Assembly (NCBI RefSeq): GCF_030317035.1
Contig: NZ_JASZYK010000002.1
Location: 124,001-188,000, forward strand
DNA: 64,000 bases
Source: Variovorax sp. J22G73
Lineage (GTDB): Bacteria > Pseudomonadota > Gammaproteobacteria > Burkholderiales > Burkholderiaceae_C
Direction of reading: 5' to 3'
How positions within the stretch are numbered: the first letter of the stretch is position 1; every line of letters starts with the position of its first letter. The position numbers and the translations under genes were made by a program. This document shows positions 43,746 through 52,906 of this stretch, one piece after another. The notes under the pieces are model-generated. The model searched no databases. It had not been told where the DNA came from and saw only the letters and a list, made by a program, of their open reading frames with translations.

Positions 43746-44870
43746 ATGGCACGCCCTACACGACGTTTGCGACGTTTGCGAAGTTTGCGAGATGGCCTCC
43801 ACTGGGCCGGCACGGCCGTGCTGCTGGCCGCCATCGGCACCGCCTTCGTCGCGACCTGGCCGAACCTGGGCGCGGTGCGCTCGCATGGGGACACGTCGCT
43901 GCTGCACGACGCCGCCGCGCGCCGCGCGCTGACCAAGGAACTGGTCACGACGCCGTTCACCGAAGCCCTGGCGCGCTGGCAGCGGCAGGCCAACTGGCTG
44001 CTGCTGCGCGACCTGGGGCCCGAGGTGAAGCGCGGCGAAGACAACTGGCTGTTCCTGGACGAGGAGCTGCAGCTTCACCGAGACCGCGCTGCCCACGCAA
44101 CCGCGCGCGCAGAGGCCGTGTCGGCCATCGCCCGAGCGCTTGCCGACCGGCACATCGCGCTGCTCGTGGTCGTGGTGCCGGACAAGAGCCGCATCGAAGC
44201 CGCCCACCTCGGCACGCTGCGCCGTCCGCCGCAGCTCGACGCCCGCGTGCGCGACTGGACCGCGAAACTGGGCGCCGCGAACGTCGCCGCGCTCGACCTG
44301 TCTCCGGTGCTCGCGGGCGCGTCGCCCTCGCCGTTCCTGCACACCGACACGCACTGGAACGAGCGCGGCAGCTGGCTCGCGGCGCACGCCGTCGCGCAAC
44401 GGTTGCAGGAGTTGCATGCGCTTCGGGGCGAGCCGGTGCCTTCGGTCGTCGTGTCGAAGCAAGTGCGCGAAGTGCATGGCGACCTGCTGCACCTGGCCGG
44501 CATCGACGGCCTGCCCGCTTCACTGCAACCCGCGCCCGACACCGACACGCAGTCGGTCGTGGAAACGCGCAACGAAAGCACCGACCTGTTCGGCACCGCC
44601 GCCGTGCCGTCGACCGTGCTCATCGGCACGTCGTTTTCGCGGCGCAGCAATTTCGTGCCGTTCCTGCAACTGGCCAGCCGCGCGCTGGTGGCCGACTTCG
44701 CGATGGACGGTGGCGATTTCTCGGGCGCCGCGCGCCGCTACCTCGCGGGCGAAGATTTCGTGAAGACGCCGCCGCGCACCATCGTCTGGGAAGTGCCCGA
44801 GCGCGCCATCGAGGCGCCCATCGGCGAAGCGGAGGCGCAGTGGCTGCGCCAGCCGCTGCCGCTGCGTTGA
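43746..44870 (+). CDS. AlgJ/AlgX/WssI-like acetyltransferase
   Basis: A 374-residue SGNH-type acetyltransferase anchored by one N-terminal helix (residues about 21-40) after an Arg-rich start. The AlgJ/AlgX signature WLFLDEELQLH is followed by VVVPDKSRIEA, the catalytic D201/H203 pair in HTDTHWNERG and S296 in LIGTSFSRRSNF. All three residues are in family order, so it should be active. It starts 2 bases after the MBOAT stop. It would complete acetyl transfer onto the polysaccharide in the periplasm. Confidence 0.88.
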   Translation: MARPTRRLRRLRSLRDGLHWAGTAVLLAAIGTAFVATWPNLGAVRSHGDTSLLHDAAARRALTKELVTTPFTEALARWQRQANWLLLRDLGPEVKRGEDNWLFLDEELQLHRDRAAHATARAEAVSAIARALADRHIALLVVVVPDKSRIEAAHLGTLRRPPQLDARVRDWTAKLGAANVAALDLSPVLAGASPSPFLHTDTHWNERGSWLAAHAVAQRLQELHALRGEPVPSVVVSKQVREVHGDLLHLAGIDGLPASLQPAPDTDTQSVVETRNESTDLFGTAAVPSTVLIGTSFSRRSNFVPFLQLASRALVADFAMDGGDFSGAARRYLAGEDFVKTPPRTIVWEVPERAIEAPIGEAEAQWLRQPLPLR

Positions 44871-44889
44871 TTCGTTGCGGCCCTCGCCG

Positions 44890-45384
44890 CTATCGCATGT
44901 AGCCCAGGTCCCGCACGTCGGAGCGCACCGCCGCGCGGTCGCCGCCGTGCAGCGGCAAGCTCACGAGCAGCTCCAGCCTGCGGCGCAGCGAAAACAGCAG
45001 CTGTATCGCGTCGTGCGCCACCTTCTCGGGGTTGTCGACGGCGGCCACGTCGGGGTAGTCCCACAGCGCCGCGTCGGGCTGGCCGGGCCATGAGGGCTGG
45101 CGCGACTCGGTGGCCGCGTCGAGCGTGATGACGAACTCGGCCACCGTGCCGTTGGAGCGCGCCAGCTCGTCCCAGCCGCGGGGCGCGTGCGTGGGAACCG
45201 GAATGCTCGCGCTGTGCAATGCGCCGACGGCGGCGGGATGAAGCTCGCGCCCCACATGGCCGGGCTGGCCGCAGGACATGGCCGAGAAGCGCTTCGGGTC
45301 GAGGTGCGCGAGGCACGCTTCGGCAAGGATGCTGCGCAATGAATTTCGCCGGGAGACGAAGATCACGCCTATTCGTTTTTGCAT
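44890..45384 (-). CDS. ArsC/LMW-phosphatase-like protein lacking catalytic cysteines
   Basis: A 164-residue protein with the low-molecular-weight phosphatase/arsenate-reductase fold. The N-terminal loop RIGVIFVSRRNSLRSILAEA aligns with the FVCTGNSCRSxMAEA motif of ArsC: the nucleophilic Cys is S11, the second Cys is L16, while N14, S15 and R17 are kept. The distal ArsC segment containing PSWPGQPDAALWDYPDVAA is recognisable, but the cysteine expected before it is absent (ITLDAATES). It therefore cannot be a cysteine-dependent phosphatase or arsenate reductase. It may be a phosphate-binding sensor or scaffold. It is divergent from the Pat-like gene and convergent with the AlgJ-like gene. Confidence 0.75.
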   Translation of the reverse strand: MQKRIGVIFVSRRNSLRSILAEACLAHLDPKRFSAMSCGQPGHVGRELHPAAVGALHSASIPVPTHAPRGWDELARSNGTVAEFVITLDAATESRQPSWPGQPDAALWDYPDVAAVDNPEKVAHDAIQLLFSLRRRLELLVSLPLHGGDRAAVRSDVRDLGYMR

Positions 45385-45475
45385 GGAGCTTTGACTATAG
45401 CCAAGCCCGGCGAATTCGTCATGACAGGCAAGGCCCGCGTGCACAGCGCCGGCCGAACGGTGCAGACTTGGGGGC

Positions 45476-48202
45476 ATGGACAAGCATTTCCTGACCCCGC
45501 TTTTTGCCCCCTCTTCCGTCGTGGCCTTCGTCGGCCACGCCGACGATCCGGGCGGCCAGTCGGCCGCGGGCCGCACGCTGCGCGAGGCCTTCCGCGCCGA
45601 CCGCTTCGACGGCACCCTTCGCTTCCTGGACGTGCGCACCAAGGGCACGCTCGAAGAACTTTCACAGACCCACGCCGACCTCGCGCTGATTGCGCTGGCC
45701 CCGCGCGACGTGGCCGCCGCGCTCGAAATCGCGGGGCGCATCGGCTGCACCGCGGCGGTCGTCATCTCCAGTGGCATCGGCGCCGACCAGGCCGCGCAGT
45801 GGCGCAAGATCGCCAGGCGCGAAGGCGTGCACCTGCTGGGGCCGAACTCGCTGGGTTTCCAGCGCCCTTCGCTGCACCTGAACGCCAGCGTGGCCGGCCC
45901 GCTGGCGCGCTCGGGGCCGCTGGCGCTGGTGTCGCAGTCGGGCTCGCTCACGGCCTCGATGCTCGACTGGGCGCGCCAGAACGGCGTGGGCTTCTCGAGC
46001 GTGGTGTCGCTGGGGCCGCACACCTCGGTCGACATGGCGCAGGTGCTCGACTTTCTGGCGAACGACCGCGACACGCACAGCATCATCGTGTACCTCGAGG
46101 GCATCGACGACGCGCGCCGCTTCATGAGCGCGCTGCGCTCGGCCTCGCATGCCAAGCCGGTGGTGGTGCTCAAGGCCGGGCGCAAGCCCGCGGGCAACGA
46201 GGCCGCGCAAACGCACAGCGCGGCCATCGTGGGCAGCGACGACGTGTTCGACTCGGCCCTGCGCCGCGCCGGCGCGGTGCGCGTGCGCTCCTTCGTCGAA
46301 CTGTTTTCCGCGGCCAAGTGCCTGGCCTCGCGCTACCGCCCGGTCGGCAAGCGGCTGGCCGTGGTCACCAACGGCGGCGGCCCCGGCGTGCTGGCCGCCG
46401 ACTGGATCAACGAGATCGGGCTCGACCTGGGCAAGCTCTCCGCGCCCGCGCAGAAACTGCTGCTGCCCACCCTGCCCCCGCTGGCCTCGCTCACCGACCT
46501 GATGGACCTGTCGGAAGACGCGCTGCCCGCGCACTACCGCGCGGCCATCGACGCGGCCTCGGCCGACAGCCAGGTCGACGGCGTGCTCGCCATCTTCTCG
46601 CCCAAGCCCGGCGCCGACGCGGCCGCCACCGCCAAGGCGCTGGCCGACATTCCGCGCCCCATGAACAAGCCGCTGCTGGCCTGCTGGATGGGTGATTCGT
46701 CGGTAGGAAAGGCGCGCACGGTGCTGGCCGACGCGACCATTCCGAGCTTTCGCACGCCCGAGGCCGCCGTGGGCGCCTTCGGCAACATCGCGGCCTTCTA
46801 CCAGAACCAGCAGCTGCTGCAGCAGACGCCGCCGCCGCTGTCGGCGCTGGCCAAGCCCGACATCGAAGGCGCGCGCCTGCTCATCGAAAGCGTGCTGGCC
46901 GAGCGGCGCCGCGTGCTGACCGAGATGGAGTCGAAGACGCTGCTGTCGTCGTTCCACATTCCCATCACGCGCACGCTGCTCGCGCGCAGCGCCAACGAGG
47001 CCATGATGATCGCCACGCAGCTGGGATTCCCGGTGGCGCTGAAGATCGACTCGCCCGACATCTCGCACAAGTCCGACGTGGAGGGCGTGGCGCTCAACGT
47101 GCTCAACGGCACCGGCGCGCGCGACACCTACATCGAGATGATGGAGCGCGTGGCGCGGCTGGCGCCCGACGCGCGCATCAACGGCGTGACCGTGCAGAAG
47201 ATGGTGCGCGCGCGGCGCGGCCGCGAAATCTACGTGGGCATGGTGACCGACGAGCCCTTCGGCCCGGTCATCGTGTTCGGCGCGGGCGGCACCATGATCG
47301 AGCTGCTGAACGATCGCGCCATGGAGCTGCCGCCGCTCAACCAGTTCCTGGCGCGCCGGCTCATCGAACGCTCGCGCGTGGCCGAGACCCTGGGCGAATG
47401 GCGCGGCGCCAACGCCGTGGACATGGAGGCGCTCGAAGAGGTGCTGCTGCGCGTGTCGGAAATGGTGTGCGAGCTGCCCGAGCTGCGCGAGATGGACATC
47501 AACCCCATCATCGTGGACGAAAACGGCGCCATCTCGGTCGATGCGCGCATCGTGGTGGCGAGCAGCACGCAGGCGGTGGCGGGGAACAGCGGCTACGGAG
47601 GCGGATCGGCCAGCGCAGGCAACGGCTACCAGCACCTGGCCATCATGCCGTACCCCGCGCGCTACCGGCGCGAGTGGCCGCTGCCGGGCGCGGGCGGCGG
47701 CACGTACATCGTGCGGCCGGTCCATCCGAACGACGCGCAGATGCTGCAGGCGCTGGTGCAGGGCCTGTCGCCGGAGAGCCGGTGGTTTCGCTTTGTGTCG
47801 CGCTTCCATGAGTTGCCGCCGTCGATGCTGTCGCGCTTCACCCTCATCGACTACGACCGAGAGATGGCGCTGGTGGCCGTGGTGCTGGAGCGCAGCGTGT
47901 CGCCCGACGGCACCGTGCTGGAAAGCGAACGCATCGTGGGCGTGTCGCGCTACATCACCAACCCCGACCAGACCAGCTGCGAGTTCTCGCTGGTGGTGGC
48001 CGACGAGTTCAGCGGCAAGGGCATCGGCTCGCGCCTGATGGAAAGCATCATCGACGTGGCGCGCGACAAGGGCCTGGCCGAGATGGACGGCCTGGTGCTG
48101 GCCACCAACCCCGACATGCTGAAGCTGGTGCGGCGGCTGGGGTTCACGGTGAAGTCGTTTCCGGAGGACCCGGACTTCAAGCTGGTGGTCTACATGCTGT
48201 GA
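45476..48202 (+). CDS. Pat-type protein acetyltransferase (acyl-CoA-synthetase-like + GNAT)
   Basis: A 908-residue fusion protein. Residues about 1-460 resemble the CoA-binding/succinyl-CoA-synthetase-like part of NDP-forming acyl-CoA synthetases (LALVSQSGSLTASMLDWA; AAQTHSAAIVGSDD with H247). About 475-700 is an ATP-grasp domain (FPVALKIDSPDISHKSDVEG, VFGAGGTMIELLND). About 740-908 is a GNAT domain (YIVRPVHPNDAQML; VVADEFSGKGIGSRLM). This is the architecture of Salmonella Pat/YfiQ, which acetylates and inactivates acetyl-CoA synthetase and other enzymes. A Gly/Ser/Ala-rich linker separates the parts. It is monocistronic, divergent from the ArsC-like gene, with an A/T-containing 91-base spacer. 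Confidence 0.9.
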   Translation: MDKHFLTPLFAPSSVVAFVGHADDPGGQSAAGRTLREAFRADRFDGTLRFLDVRTKGTLEELSQTHADLALIALAPRDVAAALEIAGRIGCTAAVVISSGIGADQAAQWRKIARREGVHLLGPNSLGFQRPSLHLNASVAGPLARSGPLALVSQSGSLTASMLDWARQNGVGFSSVVSLGPHTSVDMAQVLDFLANDRDTHSIIVYLEGIDDARRFMSALRSASHAKPVVVLKAGRKPAGNEAAQTHSAAIVGSDDVFDSALRRAGAVRVRSFVELFSAAKCLASRYRPVGKRLAVVTNGGGPGVLAADWINEIGLDLGKLSAPAQKLLLPTLPPLASLTDLMDLSEDALPAHYRAAIDAASADSQVDGVLAIFSPKPGADAAATAKALADIPRPMNKPLLACWMGDSSVGKARTVLADATIPSFRTPEAAVGAFGNIAAFYQNQQLLQQTPPPLSALAKPDIEGARLLIESVLAERRRVLTEMESKTLLSSFHIPITRTLLARSANEAMMIATQLGFPVALKIDSPDISHKSDVEGVALNVLNGTGARDTYIEMMERVARLAPDARINGVTVQKMVRARRGREIYVGMVTDEPFGPVIVFGAGGTMIELLNDRAMELPPLNQFLARRLIERSRVAETLGEWRGANAVDMEALEEVLLRVSEMVCELPELREMDINPIIVDENGAISVDARIVVASSTQAVAGNSGYGGGSASAGNGYQHLAIMPYPARYRREWPLPGAGGGTYIVRPVHPNDAQMLQALVQGLSPESRWFRFVSRFHELPPSMLSRFTLIDYDREMALVAVVLERSVSPDGTVLESERIVGVSRYITNPDQTSCEFSLVVADEFSGKGIGSRLMESIIDVARDKGLAEMDGLVLATNPDMLKLVRRLGFTVKSFPEDPDFKLVVYML

Positions 48203-48274
48203 CACCCCGGCGCGCGAAAGGCATCGCGGCCGCGACGTAAGCTCTCGGGTCGCCAGCTTCCTGACCTTTTTTTC

Positions 48275-49312
48275 ATGATCCGAACGCTCTTGCGTGTCAT
48301 TGGCCGCCTTGCGGTGTCGCTCGCCGTGCTGCTGAGCGCCCTCTGGGCCTGCCTCGCGCTCTGGTACCAGCTGCCCGGCCCCGCCGCCGTGAAGATCGGC
48401 GCGGGCGTGCTGTGGGCTTTGTTCGCCCTGGCCGCCATCGCCCTGCTGTGGCGCGGCCGCGCCGCCCGCGCGCTTCTTTCTTACGTGGTCGGCTTCGCGC
48501 TGCTGCTCGGCTGGTGGGGCACCATCCTGCCGTCGCAGAACCGCACCTGGGCCGACGACGTGGCGCGGCAGGTGACATCACATGTCGAAGGCAGCGTCGT
48601 CACCCTGGACAACGTGCGCAACTTCGACTGGCGCAGCGACGCCGACTACACGCCGCGCTGGGAAACGCGCCGCTACGACCTCGACCGGCTGCGCACGGTC
48701 GACGTGGCGCTGTCTTACTGGAGCGGCCCGGCCATCGCGCACACGCTGGTGTCCTTCGGCTTCGACGACGGCCGCTTCCTGACGTTTTCCATCGAGATCC
48801 GCAAGGAGCGCGGCGAGAGCTTCTCGTCCATCGGCGGGTTCTTCAAGCAGTTCGAAACCAGCCTGGTGGCGGCCGACGAGCACGACATTCTTCGGGTGCG
48901 CACCAACGTGCGCGGCGAAGACCTGTACCTGTACCGCGTGCAGTTGCCGCAGGCGCAGATGCGCTCGCTGTTCCTGGCCTACCTGGACGAAGGCGCGTCG
49001 CTGGTGCGCGCGCCCAGCTTCTACAACACGCTCACGGCGAACTGCACGACCATCGTCTACGCACTGGCCAGGCACATCGTGCCCGGCCTGCCGATGGACT
49101 GGCGGCTGCTGGCCTCGGGCTACCTGCCCGACTACCTCTACGACGTGGGCGGCCTCACGCCGGGCTACAGCCTGGAAGCGTTGCGCGCGGCCGGCCGCAT
49201 CACCGACCGGGCGATTACCACCGACAAGGCGCCCGCCGTCGACTTCTCGCAGGCCATCCGCCAGGGCATGCCCGGGGTCGCAAGCGTGAAGCCAGCAAAG
49301 GCGCTGCCATGA
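48275..49312 (+). CDS. DUF4105 membrane protein
   Basis: A 345-residue protein with three N-terminal membrane segments (about 8-32, 38-58 and 64-83), then a periplasmic DUF4105 domain (about 110-280; NRTWADDVARQV precedes it). The domain has NTLTANCTTIVYALARH with a conserved Cys/His pair that suggests a papain-like fold (NlpC/P60-related). Function is unknown; related Lnb domains act on lipoproteins or cell-envelope amides. The stop overlaps the ATG of the lipoprotein hydrolase (ATGA at 49309-49312), so the two proteins are made together and likely work on the same envelope substrate. Confidence 0.85.
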   Translation: MIRTLLRVIGRLAVSLAVLLSALWACLALWYQLPGPAAVKIGAGVLWALFALAAIALLWRGRAARALLSYVVGFALLLGWWGTILPSQNRTWADDVARQVTSHVEGSVVTLDNVRNFDWRSDADYTPRWETRRYDLDRLRTVDVALSYWSGPAIAHTLVSFGFDDGRFLTFSIEIRKERGESFSSIGGFFKQFETSLVAADEHDILRVRTNVRGEDLYLYRVQLPQAQMRSLFLAYLDEGASLVRAPSFYNTLTANCTTIVYALARHIVPGLPMDWRLLASGYLPDYLYDVGGLTPGYSLEALRAAGRITDRAITTDKAPAVDFSQAIRQGMPGVASVKPAKALP

Positions 49313-51366
49313 CGTGCGTGCGCGGACGCGCGCTGCCCGGCTTGCTGCCCGGTTTGATGCTTGCAGCCGCGCTGCTCACCGGCTGCGCGGGCGTGAAGGT
49401 GGGCTCCATCTCCCCGGCCGACTACCTCGCGCAGCGCCGCGGCGACGTGCTCACCACCGGCAAGCTCAGCACCTCCGCGCAGGAGGTGCTGCGCGTGATC
49501 GGCTCCGACGCCGATCTGTGCGGCAAGAGCGGCCCCGCCTGCCGCACCGCGCTGGCCGACTCGCCGGGCCTGACCGACGAGCAGCGCCTGTCGGCCCTGT
49601 CGGAGGTGTGGCTGCAGGTGGCGCTGGCGGCCGACAAGGGCGGCACCACCGCCGAGCCTTCGTCGCCCGACACCGCCATCGAGGCCTGGCTGGAAACCGC
49701 CCGCCACGCCTACGCCTACCTCTTCTTCACCGCCCGCAAGCCGCGCGACCGCGCCTTCGAAGACCGCCAGACGCAGGTGCGCGACTACTACAACTACGCG
49801 GTGCAGCAGGCGATCACCGGGCTGTACCGGACGTACCAGCGCGCGGGTGCGGGCTCGGCGCCTCAGGCCCCGACCGAAGGCGCGCCACCGCAAGTTCCTC
49901 AGGTTCCCCAGGTCGGCAACTGGCGCATCGGCACCGACGTGACCGCGTTGCGCCTGCCCGCCGATTCGGCCCTGCCCGACGAGCTGATTCCCGCCGCATC
50001 GCTCACCTTCTCGGGCCTGCGCAACACCTACCGGCGCGACGGCTTCGGGGCCGAGCTGGTGGCCGCGGCCAGCAAGCGCACATACGACGAATCGCAGCAG
50101 CCCTCGGTGCCCTACCGCGAAACACCCTTCCCCGCCGTGACGGCGCTGCTGCTGTTCGACGGCAACAGCCTCGGCGAAATTTTGCGCACGCGTTCGCTGC
50201 GCATCGCGGCCTACGACCCGTACCGCACCGCGACCGTGCAGCTGGCCGGGCAAGAGGTGCCGCTGGCCGCCAACTTCACCTCCGGCTACGGCCTGTGGCT
50301 CGCGCGCTCGGACTTCGCGCTGCAGGCGCTGCGCAGCCTGTTCGGCAGCGCCGAGGGGCTGACCGAGCCGCGCATCTACCTGATGCAGCCCTACGACCCC
50401 GAGCGCCGCACCATCGTCATGCTGCACGGCCTGGCGAGCAGCCCCGAGGCCTGGATCAACGTGGCGAACGAGGTGCTCGGCGACGAAACGCTGCGTCGCC
50501 GCTACCAGGTCTGGCAGGTGTACTACCCCACCAACGCACCGCTGCCGCTGAACAACCAGGCCATTCGCCAGGCGCTGGAACAGACGCTGGCGCACTTCGA
50601 CCCATCGGGCAAGGCCGTTGCGTCCAACAACCTCACGCTGATCGGCCACAGCATGGGCGGCGTGCTGTCGCGGCTGATGGTGTCGTCGTCGGAAGACACG
50701 CTGTGGGACGCCCTGCTCAGCAGCTACCCCATGCAGGGCGCGCAGCAACAGCGCATGGAGGCCAAGCTGGCGCCCTACCTGCGCTTCGAGCCGCTGCCGC
50801 AGGTGAGCGACGCCATCTTCATTGCCGCGCCGCACCGCGGCACGCCGTTCGCCAACAACCGCGTCTCGCGCTGGGTGGCCAACCTGGTGACGCTGCCGGT
50901 GACCATGCTGGGCCAGCTCAACGACATTTCGCGCGAGCTGATCCGCATCGCGCCGGCCCGGCAGGACCTGGGCGCGTTTCGAATTCCCAACAGCATCGAC
51001 AACCTGAGCGACCGCGACCCGTTCGTGCGGCTGTCGTCGGGGTTGCCGATGAACCCGCGCGTGCGCTTTCATTCGATCATCGGCAACGACACGCCGGGCT
51101 TGGCGCAGGCGCTGTCGAGCGACGGCATCGTGCCCTACGAGAGCGCGCACCTCGACGGCGCTGCGTCGGAGCTGGTGATCGCGTCGCCCCACAGCGTGCA
51201 GGAGAACCCGCTGGCGATCCTGGAGATACGGCGCATCCTGCGCGAGCAGTTGGCGCCAGTGCCCGCACCTGCACCTGCACCTGCACCTGCACCTGCACCT
51301 GCACCTGCACCTGCACCTGCACCTGCATCTGCACCGGCATCTGCACCTTCGCGCGCCGCGCCCTGA
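49309..51366 (+). CDS. Lipoprotein alpha/beta hydrolase with Pro-Ala repeat tail
   Basis: A 685-residue predicted lipoprotein: signal peptide ends at lipobox LLTGCAG (Cys about residue 27). Residues about 30-350 form a helical domain of unknown type. About 355-640 is an alpha/beta hydrolase: IVMLHGLASSPEAW (oxyanion region), nucleophile S448 in LIGHSMGGVLSRLM, AAPHRGTPFANN, and a late SDGIVPYESAHL, typical of lipases and esterases. The tail (about 650-685) is a (PA)n repeat encoded by a hexanucleotide array. Coupled to the DUF4105 gene. It probably acts on lipids or lipoproteins of the outer membrane. Confidence 0.85.
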   Translation: MTCVRGRALPGLLPGLMLAAALLTGCAGVKVGSISPADYLAQRRGDVLTTGKLSTSAQEVLRVIGSDADLCGKSGPACRTALADSPGLTDEQRLSALSEVWLQVALAADKGGTTAEPSSPDTAIEAWLETARHAYAYLFFTARKPRDRAFEDRQTQVRDYYNYAVQQAITGLYRTYQRAGAGSAPQAPTEGAPPQVPQVPQVGNWRIGTDVTALRLPADSALPDELIPAASLTFSGLRNTYRRDGFGAELVAAASKRTYDESQQPSVPYRETPFPAVTALLLFDGNSLGEILRTRSLRIAAYDPYRTATVQLAGQEVPLAANFTSGYGLWLARSDFALQALRSLFGSAEGLTEPRIYLMQPYDPERRTIVMLHGLASSPEAWINVANEVLGDETLRRRYQVWQVYYPTNAPLPLNNQAIRQALEQTLAHFDPSGKAVASNNLTLIGHSMGGVLSRLMVSSSEDTLWDALLSSYPMQGAQQQRMEAKLAPYLRFEPLPQVSDAIFIAAPHRGTPFANNRVSRWVANLVTLPVTMLGQLNDISRELIRIAPARQDLGAFRIPNSIDNLSDRDPFVRLSSGLPMNPRVRFHSIIGNDTPGLAQALSSDGIVPYESAHLDGAASELVIASPHSVQENPLAILEIRRILREQLAPVPAPAPAPAPAPAPAPAPAPAPASAPASAPSRAAP
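51265..51348 (+). repeat. Hexanucleotide GCACCT tandem array
   Basis: Ten perfect GCACCT units (51265-51324) followed by four degenerate ones, encoding Ala-Pro pairs at the end of the lipoprotein hydrolase. Unit length is a multiple of three, so slippage lengthens or shortens the tail without frameshift. Confidence 0.9.
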
Positions 51367-51503
51367 TCAGAACTGCCATCGTGCCCTGACCGCGCCGTTC
51401 GCAGGCGCGGCCCCCACCACCGTGTTGAACATCGCCTGGGCCGCATGGGCCAGGCTCCGCCGTTGCCCGCGCGTGCCACCGGGTTTGCCCCAGTCTCGAA
51501 AAC

Positions 51504-51532
51504 TTTACCAGTCTTAAAAAAGATACTAATAT
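51504..51532 (+). promoter_or_regulatory. Candidate sigma-70 promoter of the orotate operon
   Basis: TTTACC (51504-51509) and TAATAT (51527-51532) with a 17-base spacer, each four of six to consensus, inside the most AT-rich patch of the region. The spacer and -10 include the interrupted inverted repeat AGTCTT/AAGATACT, a possible operator for the operon's own XRE protein. The MFS gene starts at 51641. Confidence 0.5.
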
Positions 51533-51640
51533 CGAAACTTGAACGGAACCCAGGGTTGCGCGACCTCTTCGTCTTCGCGGACCTTCCCAGCCAGTGATCC
51601 CGTGCGGCACACACCCCGCGCGCAGCCAGGAGTCGACAAC

Positions 51641-52906
51641 GTGGAAGCAAGAGTGAATTCATCGGCCACGGCCACGGCCGCGGACGCGGACGCCGCCCCC
51701 GGCCACGACAAGGTGACCGGCTACGGCTGGAAAGCCCTCGCGGGCTCGGCCGTCGGCTACGCCATGGACGGCTTCGACCTGCTGATCCTCGGCTTCATGC
51801 TCACCGCCATTTCGGCCGACCTGCACCTCACGCCGGGCCAGGCCGGCTCGCTCGTCACCTGGACGCTGGTGGGCGCCGTGGCCGGGGGCATCGTGTTCGG
51901 CTCGCTGTCCGACCACTACGGCCGCATCCGCGTGCTGACCTGGACCATCGTGATGTTCGCGGTGTTCACCGGCCTGTGCGCCTTTGCGCAGGGCTACTGG
52001 GACCTGCTGGCTTACCGCACGCTCGCGGGCATCGGCCTGGGCGGCGAGTTCGGCATCGGCATGGCGCTGGCGGCCGAGGCCTGGCCCGCAAGGCACCGGG
52101 CGCGCGTGTCGTCCTATGTGGCGCTGGGCTGGCAGACGGGCGTGCTCGGCGCCGCGCTGCTCACGCCACTGCTGCTGCCGCACATCGGCTGGCGCGGCAT
52201 GTTCCTGATCGGCGTCATTCCGGCGGTGGTGGCCTGGGTCATCCGCAACAAGCTGCACGAACCCGAGGTCTTCGTGCGCCGCCCGGCGACGAAGGGGCCG
52301 AAGACCAAGGCTTTTCGCCTGCTCGTGAAAGACGGCCGTACGGCGCGCACCAGCCTGGGCATCGTGACGCTGTGCGCGGTCCAGAACTTCGGCTACTACG
52401 GCATCATGATCTGGATGCCCAGCTTTCTCTCGAACAAGCTGGGCTTCAACCTCACCAAGTCGGCCCTGTGGACCTCGGTGACCATCCTCGGGATGATGGC
52501 CGGCATCTTCGTCTTCGGCCAGCTCGCGGACCGCATCGGCCGCAAGCCCAGCTTCCTGCTGTTCCAGGCCGGTGCCGTGGCCATGGTGCTCACCTATTCG
52601 CAGCTGTCCGATCCGGTATCGATGCTGTGGGCCGGCGCGCTCATGGGCATGTTCGTCAACGGCATGCTTGGCGGCTACGGCGCGCTGATGTCGGAGGCCT
52701 ACCCCACCGAGGCACGCGCCACCGCGCAAAACGTGCTGTTCAACATCGGCCGTGGCGTGGGCGGCTTCGGGCCGGTGGTGGTCGGCGCGCTGGCCACGGC
52801 GTACTCGTTCCAGGTGGCCATTGCCCTGCTGGCAGCCATCTACGTGCTCGACATGCTCGCCACGCTGTTCCTGATTCCCGAACTCAAGGGCAAGGAGCTC
52901 GAATGA
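51641..52906 (+). CDS. MFS transporter (aromatic acid:H+ symporter type)
   Basis: A 421-residue, 12-helix major-facilitator permease of the AAHS/BenK-PcaK group. AMDGFDLLILGFML carries the characteristic helix-1 acidic motif, GSLSDHYGRIRVL the loop 2-3 motif, GIGLGGEFGIGMAL helix 4, and FGQLADRIGRKP the loop 8-9 repeat. These symporters import aromatic carboxylates, which suits orotate, a heteroaromatic carboxylate. GTG at 51641 is chosen for AGGAG 9 bases upstream; GTG at 51653 is possible. It is the first gene of the operon, its stop overlapping the pyrK-like start (ATGA). Confidence 0.85.
   Translation: MEARVNSSATATAADADAAPGHDKVTGYGWKALAGSAVGYAMDGFDLLILGFMLTAISADLHLTPGQAGSLVTWTLVGAVAGGIVFGSLSDHYGRIRVLTWTIVMFAVFTGLCAFAQGYWDLLAYRTLAGIGLGGEFGIGMALAAEAWPARHRARVSSYVALGWQTGVLGAALLTPLLLPHIGWRGMFLIGVIPAVVAWVIRNKLHEPEVFVRRPATKGPKTKAFRLLVKDGRTARTSLGIVTLCAVQNFGYYGIMIWMPSFLSNKLGFNLTKSALWTSVTILGMMAGIFVFGQLADRIGRKPSFLLFQAGAVAMVLTYSQLSDPVSMLWAGALMGMFVNGMLGGYGALMSEAYPTEARATAQNVLFNIGRGVGGFGPVVVGALATAYSFQVAIALLAAIYVLDMLATLFLIPELKGKELE

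Noticed and set aside
45662-48205. 847-codon open frame on the minus strand opposite the Pat-like gene
   Set aside because: Antisense frame caused by high GC and codon bias. It has Arg/His/Gly-rich, fold-less composition and no motif, while the plus-strand protein has clear domains. The same applies to other long antisense frames, for example 1029-2111, 3129-4256 and 4337-5698.
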